Assembly: GCF_001870465.1 (NCBI RefSeq)
Contig: NZ_MDGK01000060.1
Span: 99,993 to 163,992 of the forward strand
DNA length: 64,000 nucleotides
Direction of reading: 5' to 3'
Origin: Pseudomonas extremorientalis
Lineage (GTDB): Bacteria > Pseudomonadota > Gammaproteobacteria > Pseudomonadales > Pseudomonadaceae
Shown here: one piece after another, positions 7,922-16,478 of the stretch
How positions within the stretch are numbered: the stretch's first letter is position 1
Layout: each line of letters begins with the position of its first letter
Notes under the pieces: model-generated
What the model was told of the DNA's origin: nothing
The model's input: only the letters and a program-made list of their open reading frames with translations
Databases searched by the model: none
Translations under genes and position numbers: made by a program

Positions 7922-10312
7922 TCAGAAGTCGACGGTGGCCGACAGCAGGTAGGTGCGCGGCGTCGACAGGGTCAGCCCCGGCTCGCTGTCATCCGATGCA
8001 CCGGCCGAGCTCCAGTAGCGTTTATCGGCGACGTTCTCCACATTCGCCCGCAGGGTGATGTGCTTGTCATCCACCTTGAAGCCATAGCGTGCGCCGACGT
8101 CGAGGCGGTTCCAGGCGTCGATTTCCTTGACATTGGACTGGTCCAGGTACTGCGAGCTGGAGTAGATGCCACGGCTGGTCAACGTCAGGCCTTCCAGGCC
8201 CGGCACGTCCCATTCGGCGCCGAGGTTGACGTTGTACTTGGGCGTGGCCGGCGCACGGTTGCCGTCCCAGGTGCCATTGGTGGTGTCTTTGAGTTTGCTG
8301 TCGATGTACATCACCCCGCCCAGTAGGCGGAAGCCCTTGAGCGGTTCGCCGAACACGCTCAGTTCCACACCGGCATTCTCGCGCTTGCCGTTGGGGCCAA
8401 ACAGCCGCGTGGTCGCATTGGTTTCATAGGCCGGTTGCTTGATGCGGAACACGGCGGCGGTCACCGCGAAGGCACCGGCATCGTACTTGGCGCCCACTTC
8501 CACCTGGCGGCTGATGAACGGCGGGAAGATCTCGTCTTCGTTTCTCGAGGTCGACGGCGCGATCTTGCCCTGGCTCAGGCCTTCCATGTAGTTGGCGTAC
8601 AGCGACAACTTGTCGGTGGCCTTGAACAGGAGGCCGCCCGACGGCGATACCTTTTCTTCGTCATAGGCGGTGTCGCCTTTGATCCCATCGCTCCAGTCAG
8701 TCACCTTGACCCGCTGCCAGCGCGCACCGAGGGTGAGCAACAGGCGGTCGTCGAAAAAACCCAGGGTGTCGGACAAGGCCACGCCGCTGAATTTGTTTTC
8801 GGTGTAGACCTTGGGATCGAAGCGCGTCGGCCGTGACGGCGTCGGCGACTGCACCGGGTTGTAGAGATTGCTCGACGGCGCCGTATACCGCGCACCGCCG
8901 TTGGTGAAGTCCATGTCGAAGTAGCTGGCGGCCAGGTTGACCTCATGGCTCACCGGCCCGGTATGGAACCAGTTGCGCACGCCAGCGGTGTAGGTGCGCA
9001 CGTTTTCATCGCGGGTGAAATCCCGCGGCTGCACGCTGAAATCGCCGGCCGCATTGGTCACCGAAACCGCGTGGCGCAGGAAGTCGTGGTTGCTTTTGCG
9101 CGCGCCCACGCCACCGTAGAGCATCACGTTGTCACTGAGGTCGTACTCGGCGTTGACCGTACCAAAGGTGTCATTGGTGCGAGCCTTGCTCCACGACTGC
9201 GCATAGTTGCGGCGCACATCGCTGGCACTCGGCACCGGCGCAGCGGCCGCCACCTGCACGCGCTCCTGGGGGGCATCGGTGTCGCGCTCGGTGTGGCCGA
9301 TATCGGTGGAAAGGCGCAGGCGCTCGCCGCGAAAATCCAGGCCCAGCACGGCCATTTCGCGGTCGACGCTCTGGTGGTCCCAGGCGGTGTCGCCGGATTG
9401 CTTCACGCCGTTGAAGCGAATGCCGTACTGGTTGTCCTCGCCAAAGCGTCGGCCAATGTCGACCGCACCGCCGGCCTGGCTGTCGGACGCCCAGTTGCCG
9501 GTAAACGAGTTGATGTCCTTGTCGGTGGCGCGCTTGGGCACCACGTTGATCCCGCCGCCCACGCTGCCACGCGGCGAGATGCCGTTGATCAACTGGCTCG
9601 GGCCTTTGAGGATGTCGACGCGGTCGGCCATTTCCATGTCGATGGTGTACGTCGGCAGCACGCCGTACAAGCCGTTGTAGGCCACGTCACTGTTGAACAG
9701 GCTGAACCCGCGAATGGTGAATTGCTCGTAGCGCCCACCGGCCGGGTTGGTGGCGCGCACCGAGGGGTCGGCGGCGATCAGGTCGCCGAGGGTGCGTGCC
9801 TGCTGGTTTTTCACCGCCTCCTGGGTGTAGGTGGTGATGCTGAACGGAGTCTCCATGAAATCCCGCGTGCCCAGCAAGCCCTGCGCCGTGCGGCGCGCCA
9901 CCTGGCCACCGGCGTAGGTGTCGCCGTCGTACAGGCCGGTGGTGCCGAGGATCGACGTGGGCGCCAGTTCCAGGCTGCTGCCCTCCGGCACCGGCACCAG
10001 CATGTAGGCCTGCTCGCCCATGGCTTGCAGTTGCAGGCCGGAACCTTGCAGCAGGCGGGCAAAGCCCTCCTCCACGCCGTATTCGCCGGACAAGCCAGTG
10101 CTGCTGCGTCCGCTGACCAGCGCCGGGTCCACCGACAGGTTGACCCCCGACAGCCCGGCAAAACGCGTCAGCGCCGCACTCAGGCTGCCCGCCGGCACTT
10201 GGTAGCTGCGCCGGGCGGCGGTGTCTTCGGCGTAGCTGACGGCGGCGAAAAACGGGCTGGCGCTGAGGCTCAGCATCAGGCTCAGTTTGAGCAAGGGGCG
10301 GACTGCGGGCAT
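7922..10312 (-). CDS. TonB-dependent siderophore receptor with STN signalling domain
   Basis: A 796-residue outer-membrane receptor. The order is: signal peptide (residues 1 to about 29, ending SYAED), secretin/TonB N-terminal STN domain (YQVPAGSLSAALTRFAGLSG ... LLQGSGLQLQAMGEQAYML, about 35-115), plug domain (ETPFSITTYTQEAVKNQQA ... RVDILKGPSQL) and a 22-strand barrel ending in STPRTYLLSATVDF with terminal Phe. The layout matches transducing receptors such as FpvA, FiuA or FoxA, which signal to an anti-sigma/sigma pair. No such pair is adjacent here. The ATG at 10312 was chosen because it opens the signal peptide; an in-frame extension to 10567 would run into the next gene's 3' end. Confidence 0.9.
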   Translation of the reverse strand: MPAVRPLLKLSLMLSLSASPFFAAVSYAEDTAARRSYQVPAGSLSAALTRFAGLSGVNLSVDPALVSGRSSTGLSGEYGVEEGFARLLQGSGLQLQAMGEQAYMLVPVPEGSSLELAPTSILGTTGLYDGDTYAGGQVARRTAQGLLGTRDFMETPFSITTYTQEAVKNQQARTLGDLIAADPSVRATNPAGGRYEQFTIRGFSLFNSDVAYNGLYGVLPTYTIDMEMADRVDILKGPSQLINGISPRGSVGGGINVVPKRATDKDINSFTGNWASDSQAGGAVDIGRRFGEDNQYGIRFNGVKQSGDTAWDHQSVDREMAVLGLDFRGERLRLSTDIGHTERDTDAPQERVQVAAAAPVPSASDVRRNYAQSWSKARTNDTFGTVNAEYDLSDNVMLYGGVGARKSNHDFLRHAVSVTNAAGDFSVQPRDFTRDENVRTYTAGVRNWFHTGPVSHEVNLAASYFDMDFTNGGARYTAPSSNLYNPVQSPTPSRPTRFDPKVYTENKFSGVALSDTLGFFDDRLLLTLGARWQRVKVTDWSDGIKGDTAYDEEKVSPSGGLLFKATDKLSLYANYMEGLSQGKIAPSTSRNEDEIFPPFISRQVEVGAKYDAGAFAVTAAVFRIKQPAYETNATTRLFGPNGKRENAGVELSVFGEPLKGFRLLGGVMYIDSKLKDTTNGTWDGNRAPATPKYNVNLGAEWDVPGLEGLTLTSRGIYSSSQYLDQSNVKEIDAWNRLDVGARYGFKVDDKHITLRANVENVADKRYWSSAGASDDSEPGLTLSTPRTYLLSATVDF

Positions 10313-10397
10313 TGGCGGAAGCTCTCGATATTGTTCACTTGCCTGGAATGACAGGCGAGGTGAAAAAAAGGGACAGGCTTCAGCCAATTTTTTTCGC

Positions 10398-12008
10398 TTA
10401 CCACACTGCGATCGTTGAATCCGTCCTTGGCTCCGTTCCACCGCACAATACACCACTGACCGGATCACGCAGGATGATCTGGCCACGCCCGTAGTCGGTG
10501 AGGTCGCTGGCGATCTGCACCTGGTGCCCGCGTCGCGCCAGGGCATTGGCCAGGTCACTAGAGGCACCGTGTTCGATGCCGACCTTCATGTCGCCCAGCC
10601 ATTGCCAGCGCGGCGCGTCCAGGGCCGCTTGCGGGTTGAGGCCGAAGTCCACCAGGTTCATCACCATCTGCACATGGCCCTGGGGTTGCATGTAGCCGCC
10701 CATCACGCCGAATGGCCCGAGGGCCTGCCCGTCCTTGGTGAGGAAGCCGGGAATAATGGTGTGGAAGGTTTTCTTGCCCGGTGCCAGGCAGTTGGCGTGA
10801 CTTGGGTCGAGGCTGAATTCCTGCCCACGGTTCTGCAGGGCGATGCCGCTGTCGGGCAGCACCACGCCGGAGCCGAAGCCGTGGTAGTTGCTCTGGATGA
10901 ACGAGACCATATTGCCCTCGGCATCCGCCGTGGCCAGGTACACCGTGCCGCTGGCATGGGGGTCGCCGGGCTTGGGCGGCTGCGCCTGTTCGCCGATCTG
11001 CCCACGGCGGCGGGTGCTGTAGGCATCGCTGAGCAGGTCGGCGACGGCCACGCGCATGTGCAACGGGTCGGTGATGTGGTGCAGGCCGTCGCTGTAGGCG
11101 AGTTTCATCGCCTCCAACTGGCGGTGCCAGGTCTGCTGGCTGTCGCGGTGATCGAAGCTGAAGCCTTCAAGGATTTTCAACGCCATCAGCGCCACCAGGC
11201 CCTGGCCGCTGGGCGGGATTTCCCAGACGTCCACCCCTCGGTAGTTGACGTGGATAGGGTCCACCCATTGGGCGCGATAATCCTGGAGGTCGCTGGCGCG
11301 CAGGTAACCGCCACTAGCCCTGGAATGCACATCCAGGCGTTCGGCCAGGGCACCGCGATACAAGCTTTCGCAACGGGTAGCGGCGAGTTCTTCCAAGGTA
11401 CGTGCCTGGGCCGGGTTGCGGAATATCTCACCCGCCCGGGGCGCACGGCCGTCGATCAGGAACGTGTCGAACCAGGCGTCCAGGGCCGGGTCACGATGGG
11501 GGCCGAATTCATCCAGCGCGGCCTGCCAGAGCTGGGCGATCACCGGCGACAACGGGAAGCCGTCACGCGCCAGGCTGATGGCGGGCTGCAGCAACTCGGC
11601 AAACGGCAACTTGCCGAAGCGCTCGGACAGCTCGGCCCAGGCCGAGGGGCAACCGGGCACGGTGACCGGTGTCCAGCCATACAGCGGCATCCGGTCGTGC
11701 CCCGCCGCCTTGACCGCCTCGATACTCAAGGCCGCCGGCGCGTGGCCATTGCCGTTCAGGCCGTGCAGCCGGCCCTTGCACCAGACCAGCGCGAACGCGT
11801 CGCCGCCCAGGCCACAGCCGGTGGGCTCCACCACCGTGAGCGCGGCCGCCGTGGCAATCGCCGCATCAATGGCGTTACCGCCCTGTTGCATGATCTGGAT
11901 ACCGGCCTGGGCCGCCAGGGGCTGGGACGCCGCAACCATGCCGCGACGGGCAAACACGCTTTGGCGCTGCGAGGGATAGGGGTACTCGTGAGCAGAAAAT
12001 TTCAACAT
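10398..12008 (-). CDS. ggt: Gamma-glutamyltransferase family protein, cytoplasmic type
   Basis: A 536-residue Ntn-hydrolase of the GGT family. Typical motifs: GMVAASQPLAAQAG near the N-terminus, GGNAIDAAIATAAALTVVEP, GCGLGGDAF, the HASGTVYLATADAEGN autoprocessing site whose Thr would become the catalytic nucleophile, and the FGSGVVLPDSGIALQNRG segment. There is no signal peptide, unlike periplasmic GGTs, so it probably acts in the cytoplasm like YwrD-type members. It is the last gene after an amino-acid ABC importer and probably cleaves a gamma-glutamyl compound brought in by it. Acylase activity is a family alternative. Confidence 0.85.
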   Translation of the reverse strand: MLKFSAHEYPYPSQRQSVFARRGMVAASQPLAAQAGIQIMQQGGNAIDAAIATAAALTVVEPTGCGLGGDAFALVWCKGRLHGLNGNGHAPAALSIEAVKAAGHDRMPLYGWTPVTVPGCPSAWAELSERFGKLPFAELLQPAISLARDGFPLSPVIAQLWQAALDEFGPHRDPALDAWFDTFLIDGRAPRAGEIFRNPAQARTLEELAATRCESLYRGALAERLDVHSRASGGYLRASDLQDYRAQWVDPIHVNYRGVDVWEIPPSGQGLVALMALKILEGFSFDHRDSQQTWHRQLEAMKLAYSDGLHHITDPLHMRVAVADLLSDAYSTRRRGQIGEQAQPPKPGDPHASGTVYLATADAEGNMVSFIQSNYHGFGSGVVLPDSGIALQNRGQEFSLDPSHANCLAPGKKTFHTIIPGFLTKDGQALGPFGVMGGYMQPQGHVQMVMNLVDFGLNPQAALDAPRWQWLGDMKVGIEHGASSDLANALARRGHQVQIASDLTDYGRGQIILRDPVSGVLCGGTEPRTDSTIAVW

Positions 12009-12043
12009 GGCTAAGACTCGTCAACACAGGGTGATGGAAAGAC

Positions 12044-12823
12044 TCACAACACACGACTGAGAAAGGCCCGGGTACGGGGATGGCTGGGGCGGCTGAAAAT
12101 CTGTTCCGGCGGCCCTTGTTCGATGAGTTCGCCCTGGTCGAGCACCACCACGCGGTCGGCCACTTCACGGGCAAAGCCCATTTCGTGGGTGACCACCACC
12201 ATGGTCATGCCCTCCTCGGCCAGCTCCTTCATCACCTGCAGCACCTCGCCGACGGTTTCCGGGTCGAGGGCGCTGGTGGGTTCGTCGAACAGCATGGCCT
12301 GGGGTTTCATCGCCAGGGCGCGGGCAATCGCCACCCGCTGCTGCTGGCCGCCGGAAAGCATCGACGGGTAATGGCTGGCCTTGTCCGCCAGGCCGACCCG
12401 CGCCAGCAATCCACGGGCTTGCTCCAAGGCTTCGGCGCGAGATGTGCCGAGCACCTGGATCGGCGCTTCGATGATGTTTTCCAGCGCGGTCATGTGGGGG
12501 AACAGGTTGAAACGCTGGAACACCATGCCGATGTCGCGGCGTTGGCGCGCGATGTTGCGCTCCGAATCGCGTACCAGGCTGCCATCGCTGCGCTCGCGAT
12601 AGCCCATGGCACGACCGTTGACGCGGATGCGCCCACTCTGGATGTCTTCCAGCAGGTTGATGCAGCGGATAAAGGTGGTCTTGCCCGAGCCGGAGGCGCC
12701 GATCAGCACCACCACTTCGCCGCGCCGCACTTGCAGGGAGATGCCCTTGAGGATCTGCAGGGTGCCGAACGACTTGTGGATGTCCAGCGCCTCGATGATC
12801 AGTTCTTCACTCTGGTGCGCCAT
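12044..12823 (-). CDS. Polar amino-acid ABC transporter ATPase (GlnQ/HisP type)
   Basis: A 259-residue ATPase with Walker A GASGSGKT, signature LSGGQQQR, Walker B AMLFDEPTSALDPE and the switch His VVVTHEMGFA. An ATG at 12823 was chosen because homologues begin there and it follows GAGGGGA; a longer in-frame extension overlaps the permease. It works with the permease and binding protein just upstream. The short intergenic gap (2 bp) indicates a single operon ending in ggt. Confidence 0.88.
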   Translation of the reverse strand: MAHQSEELIIEALDIHKSFGTLQILKGISLQVRRGEVVVLIGASGSGKTTFIRCINLLEDIQSGRIRVNGRAMGYRERSDGSLVRDSERNIARQRRDIGMVFQRFNLFPHMTALENIIEAPIQVLGTSRAEALEQARGLLARVGLADKASHYPSMLSGGQQQRVAIARALAMKPQAMLFDEPTSALDPETVGEVLQVMKELAEEGMTMVVVTHEMGFAREVADRVVVLDQGELIEQGPPEQIFSRPSHPRTRAFLSRVL

Positions 12824-12825
12824 GG

Positions 12826-13602
12826 TTATCGTCCCCTCAGCAGTTTCAAGGTGCTGCGCCCGAACATGCGGCTGGACGCCGGTGGCGGCGCGGATGGCCG
12901 GTCGGACTGGCCGAAGCGCGCCTCCAGCCAGCGCTGGAAAAAGCCCCACAGCGTGGTAAGCATCAAGAAGTAAATCGCCACGACCAGGTACAACTCGAAC
13001 ACGCGGAACGTCGCCGAGGTGACCATCTGCGTGCTCAGCAGCAATTCCTGCACGCCGATCACGCTGACCAGGGTGGTGTTCTTGAGCATCACGTTGAACT
13101 CATTGCCCAGCGGCGGCACGATCACGCGAAACGCCTGGGGCAGCACGATGCGCCGCATCAGCTTGGCAAAGCCCATGCCCAGGGAACGCCCGGCTTCGTA
13201 TTGGCCCTTGTCCACCGCGCCGATGCCGGCGCGGATGATCTCGGCCATGTATGCGCCTTCGTTCAAGCCCAGCGCGATGATCGCCGCCTGAATATTGCCG
13301 GGGATGACCAGGCCGAACAGCGCGATGTCCTCGAAACGGAAAATCCCGCCCGCCGCCAGCGCGGTGTACAGGAATACGATCTGCACCAGCAGCGGCGTAC
13401 CACGCATCAGCCACACATAAAAGCGTACCGGCAAGTGCAACAGCGGGTTCTTCGACAAGCGCAGCAGCGCCGCCGCCAGCCCCAGCACGCAGCCCAGCAG
13501 CATCGCCGACACCGCGATCAGGCAGGTCAGCCACAGCCCGGTGAGGTACACCCCGCTCGGCTGAAACAGGTACTGCCAGAACACATCCCAATTGAAATTC
13601 AT
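12826..13602 (-). CDS. Polar amino-acid ABC permease
   Basis: A 258-residue HisM/GlnP-family permease. Several hydrophobic segments and the EAA-type cytoplasmic loop (GAVDKGQYEAGRSLGMGFAK LMRRIVLPQAFRV, about residues 150-185) are visible, the latter contacting the ATPase. Known role: membrane channel of polar amino-acid importers, probably a homodimer because no second permease gene is present. It lies between the binding protein and ATPase genes. Confidence 0.88.
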   Translation of the reverse strand: MNFNWDVFWQYLFQPSGVYLTGLWLTCLIAVSAMLLGCVLGLAAALLRLSKNPLLHLPVRFYVWLMRGTPLLVQIVFLYTALAAGGIFRFEDIALFGLVIPGNIQAAIIALGLNEGAYMAEIIRAGIGAVDKGQYEAGRSLGMGFAKLMRRIVLPQAFRVIVPPLGNEFNVMLKNTTLVSVIGVQELLLSTQMVTSATFRVFELYLVVAIYFLMLTTLWGFFQRWLEARFGQSDRPSAPPPASSRMFGRSTLKLLRGR

Positions 13603-13614
13603 CGCCGGTGTGCC

Positions 13615-14421
13615 TCAGTCGAGTGTGTCGCTGCTGACATGCCATTTGTTCAGCAACTGGACGTAGCTGCCGTCGCTGCGCATGTCGCTGATCACCTGCT
13701 GCACGGCGGCGGTGAGTTGCGGGTCGTCCTTGCGCATGCCCAAACCGGTGAGGATGCGGCTGAACGCTGGCACGCCTTCCTGGAACAGGTCCGGGGCCAT
13801 GGCGGCGTAATAGCCGGCCGTTTCCACGGTGGTACCGTAGGCGTCGACCTGGCTGATGCGCAGCGCCTGGAAGGCGTCGGTGTCGGTGTTGTACACCACC
13901 AGTTTCATCGGCGGCTTGCCGGCCTTGGCCAGGCTGTCGTTCTGCGCGTCCAGCAGGGTCTTGATGGTGGAGCCGTTGAGCACCGCGACCTTGTGTCCGG
14001 ACAAGTCATCCAGGGTCTTGATGCCCTTGGGGTTGCCCTTGGGCACCACCACCGATTGGCTGGAATACATGTAGTTGACGATGTCGATCACCTGGCGTCG
14101 CTCAGGCTTGTCGAACAGTTGGTCGACGATCATGTCGCACTGCTGGGCGAGCAATGCCGGCACCAGGCCAGAGAACGGAATCACTCGCCACTGCACCTGC
14201 TTGTCGCCCAGGCGCCTGGCGATCTCCAGGCCCAGGTCGATGGTGAGCCCGCGGGGTTTCTGTGCTTCATCGAAGGACACCAGGGGCGGTGAATCCATCC
14301 CCGAGCAGTAGATGAGTTTGTCGACGTTCTTCAGGCGCTCCGGCACCTGGGGCGCGGCGACGGCCCATTGGGTACAGAGGCCGAGGGAGACAGCCACCAG
14401 CAAGGCGCGGTGTTTATGCAT
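13615..14421 (-). CDS. Amino-acid ABC transporter periplasmic binding protein
   Basis: A 268-residue family 3 solute-binding protein. A signal peptide (MHKHRALLVAVSLGLCTQWAVAAP) is followed by the fold of SBP_bac_3: GLTIDLGLEIARRLG, WRVIPFSGLVPALLAQQCD and the second-lobe region LSGHKVAVLNGSTIKTLL. It captures the substrate in the periplasm; the neighbouring ggt suggests a gamma-glutamyl amino acid or peptide, but the sequence does not show the ligand. The start at 14421 is preferred since it begins the signal peptide. Confidence 0.87.
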   Translation of the reverse strand: MHKHRALLVAVSLGLCTQWAVAAPQVPERLKNVDKLIYCSGMDSPPLVSFDEAQKPRGLTIDLGLEIARRLGDKQVQWRVIPFSGLVPALLAQQCDMIVDQLFDKPERRQVIDIVNYMYSSQSVVVPKGNPKGIKTLDDLSGHKVAVLNGSTIKTLLDAQNDSLAKAGKPPMKLVVYNTDTDAFQALRISQVDAYGTTVETAGYYAAMAPDLFQEGVPAFSRILTGLGMRKDDPQLTAAVQQVISDMRSDGSYVQLLNKWHVSSDTLD

Positions 14422-14486
14422 GACCAGACACTCCAGTTCGTTGATTAACGGGGCAGGACTCAACGTCAACACACAGCAGGTGTTTC

Positions 14487-15158
14487 TTATTGTTGTTCGG
14501 TTTGCAGGAACTGGATCAGTGCAGGCACGGTGCCTTCGATGTGTTCGCGCACCACGGCCTCGGCGCGGGCGGCGTCACCGGCACGGATCGCGTCGAGGAT
14601 CACCGCGTGTTCCTGGCGGGCACTGAGGGGTTTTTCGCCGTGCTGCAACCACAGGCGCATGGGCGCTTCGACCAGTGAGTACAGCGCCGAAATCTGCTTC
14701 ATCAGGCGTGGGCGGCCACTGAGGCTGCACAGGTATTCGTGGAAAGCGCGGTGCCGGCTGACCCAGGCGGCGCTGTCGTCGCGGTAGTCGTCCATCGCGT
14801 CGAGCAAGCGCTCCAGCGCGGCCAACTGGCGCTCGCCGATACGCCCCACCGCGACGCGCACCGCCAGGCCTTCGAGGGCGCTGCGCATTTCGAACACTTC
14901 GTGCAGTTCATCGATATCCAGGCCGCTGACGATGGCGCCGCGATTGGGCCGCAAGGTCACCAGGCCCTGTGCGTCCAGGCGGCGAAAGGCTTCGCGCACC
15001 GGCATGCGGCTCATGCCGATTTCGCTGGCGATATCTTCGGCGATCAGACGGTCGCCTTTGCGGTAGCGACCGCCGCAAATGGCATCGAGCAGGAAGTTGT
15101 AGGCCTCCTCCTCGGCGGTGAGGGGCTGGCGGTCAACATAAGCGGGGGCAAATTGCAT
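14487..15158 (-). CDS. GntR-family regulator, FCD (FadR) subfamily
   Basis: A 223-residue regulator. An N-terminal winged HTH (GRYRKGDRLIAEDIASEIGMSRMPVREAFRRL ... GLVTLRPNRGAIVSG) precedes an all-helical FCD ligand domain (LHEVFEMRSALEGLAVRVA, HRAFHEYL, EHAVILDAIRAGDAARAE, REHIEG). Asp/His residues of the metal-binding FCD pocket are present. It is the first gene of the transporter-ggt operon and probably senses its substrate. The ATG at 15158 follows AAAAGG; a TTG at 15188 is in frame but sits in the likely operator. Confidence 0.88.
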   Translation of the reverse strand: MQFAPAYVDRQPLTAEEEAYNFLLDAICGGRYRKGDRLIAEDIASEIGMSRMPVREAFRRLDAQGLVTLRPNRGAIVSGLDIDELHEVFEMRSALEGLAVRVAVGRIGERQLAALERLLDAMDDYRDDSAAWVSRHRAFHEYLCSLSGRPRLMKQISALYSLVEAPMRLWLQHGEKPLSARQEHAVILDAIRAGDAARAEAVVREHIEGTVPALIQFLQTEQQ

Positions 15159-15178
15159 CGGCAGCACCTTTTGAATTT

Positions 15179-15188
15179 TTGTATCCAA
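15179..15188. promoter_or_regulatory. Candidate GntR operator before its own gene
   Basis: TTGTATCCAA is one base away from the palindrome TTGTATACAA bound by several FCD-type GntR proteins. It lies 21 bp upstream of the chosen start, beside a second TGGATA copy at about 15191-15196. Autoregulation is inferred. Confidence 0.35.
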
Positions 15189-15422
15189 TTATCCATGGAA
15201 ACGAAAAAGCAGGAAGCATGCCAAATCACGGCGCTATGACCCAAGCGCTTGATTCAAATGAAATAGGCCCATTGCATCAGCGGAAACCGTGAAGGGATCG
15301 TGCACAAGCTTGCTACCTGACCGCTCAGAAAACGCCCCCTCAGTGGGCAGAAGTAACAACTCAGAGCATGCCCACCTCGCATTCATGACGATGACCACTG
15401 GCGAACGGCAACACGCGGCCGT

Positions 15423-16313
15423 TCACTGTGGCCATTGCTCAAGCAGTATCGAGACGAATTTTTCCGCCGCCGGCGAAAGCGATGACCCTCGACGGTAAAC
15501 CAGGCCCAAAGAGCGGTTCACCACGGGCTCGATCAATGGAACGCTGACCAGGGTGGGATGATCATCAGCCGGCATGGCCAGGCTTGGCATCGCCGAAACC
15601 CCCAGGCCGGCCTCCACCAGGCCCAGTGAAGTCGAAAGGTGCTGGACTTCATAGAACCATTGCGGCCGCCAACTCAAGCCCGACAGAGCGTGGTCGAGCA
15701 GCATGCGGTTGCCGCTCAAACGCCCTACCCCGATAAGGCGGTAATCGCTCAATTCAGACCAGGTGACCGAACTGCGCCCTGCCAGCTCGTGATCACGCCG
15801 GCACGCCAATACAAAGGGCTCACTGACCAATGGCACGAACTCAATGTCCGGGTGCTGCCCACTCATCATGTTGATACCGAAGTCGGCTTCCCCGCGCAGC
15901 ACCGCTTCAAGCCCCTCATTCGCACTCAAATCCAGCAGACGGATGCGGATTTTCGGGTAGCGCTCGTTGTACAGACGGATCACTGAAGGCAGGAAATAGA
16001 ACGCGGCGGTAGGGATACACGCCAGGGTTACACGGCCGATCTGGCGTTCGGCCAGTTCACGGATATTAAGAATCGACTCGTCGAAGTCATCCAGCAACCG
16101 GCGCGCCTTGGGAAGAAAGTCACGCCCGACGCTGGTAAGGCTGACTTTGCGGGTGGTGCGATCCAGCAACGCCGTGCCCAGCCCCTCTTCGAGTTTTTTT
16201 ATCCGCCGGCTGAGTGCAGGTTGAGACAGATGCAAAGCATCGGCCGCTTCGTGAAAGCTACCCAATTCGGCGATTTTCACGAAAGATCGTATGTCATTCA
16301 GCTCATAGTCCAT
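15423..16313 (-). CDS. LysR-family transcriptional regulator
   Basis: A 296-residue LysR protein with the N-terminal HTH (MDYELNDIRSFVKIAELGSFHEAADALHLSQPALSRRIKKLEEGLG) and a periplasmic-binding-like effector domain. It is divergent from the prpF-dctA-citMHS-oprD set and is the likely activator of it, following the usual LysR arrangement. The 165-bp spacer should contain its T-N11-A sites; I could not pin one down. The ATG at 16313 was preferred over a TTG 12 bp upstream. Confidence 0.88.
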   Translation of the reverse strand: MDYELNDIRSFVKIAELGSFHEAADALHLSQPALSRRIKKLEEGLGTALLDRTTRKVSLTSVGRDFLPKARRLLDDFDESILNIRELAERQIGRVTLACIPTAAFYFLPSVIRLYNERYPKIRIRLLDLSANEGLEAVLRGEADFGINMMSGQHPDIEFVPLVSEPFVLACRRDHELAGRSSVTWSELSDYRLIGVGRLSGNRMLLDHALSGLSWRPQWFYEVQHLSTSLGLVEAGLGVSAMPSLAMPADDHPTLVSVPLIEPVVNRSLGLVYRRGSSLSPAAEKFVSILLEQWPQ

Positions 16314-16478
16314 GTCCAGTCTCAACAGCCAAGGAAATTGGGAAGTCGTTTAGCGCACATTCATCATTCGCCAAACGCAATAATAACGTCAATTTTTGCA
16401 TTGGAAACATTTTTCAAAGCTTGAGACTCTTGCTCACAGAGCATCAATTACCTCGATTGATCAACAAGAGTCAGTATT

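Noticed and set aside
10313..10567. N-terminal extension of the TonB receptor
   Set aside because: The extra 85 residues lack a signal, overlap the ggt 3' end and carry shadow-type composition; the signal peptide begins at 10312.
12824..12949. N-terminal extension of the amino-acid ABC ATPase
   Set aside because: It overlaps the permease coding end and homologues begin at the ATG after GAGGGGA.
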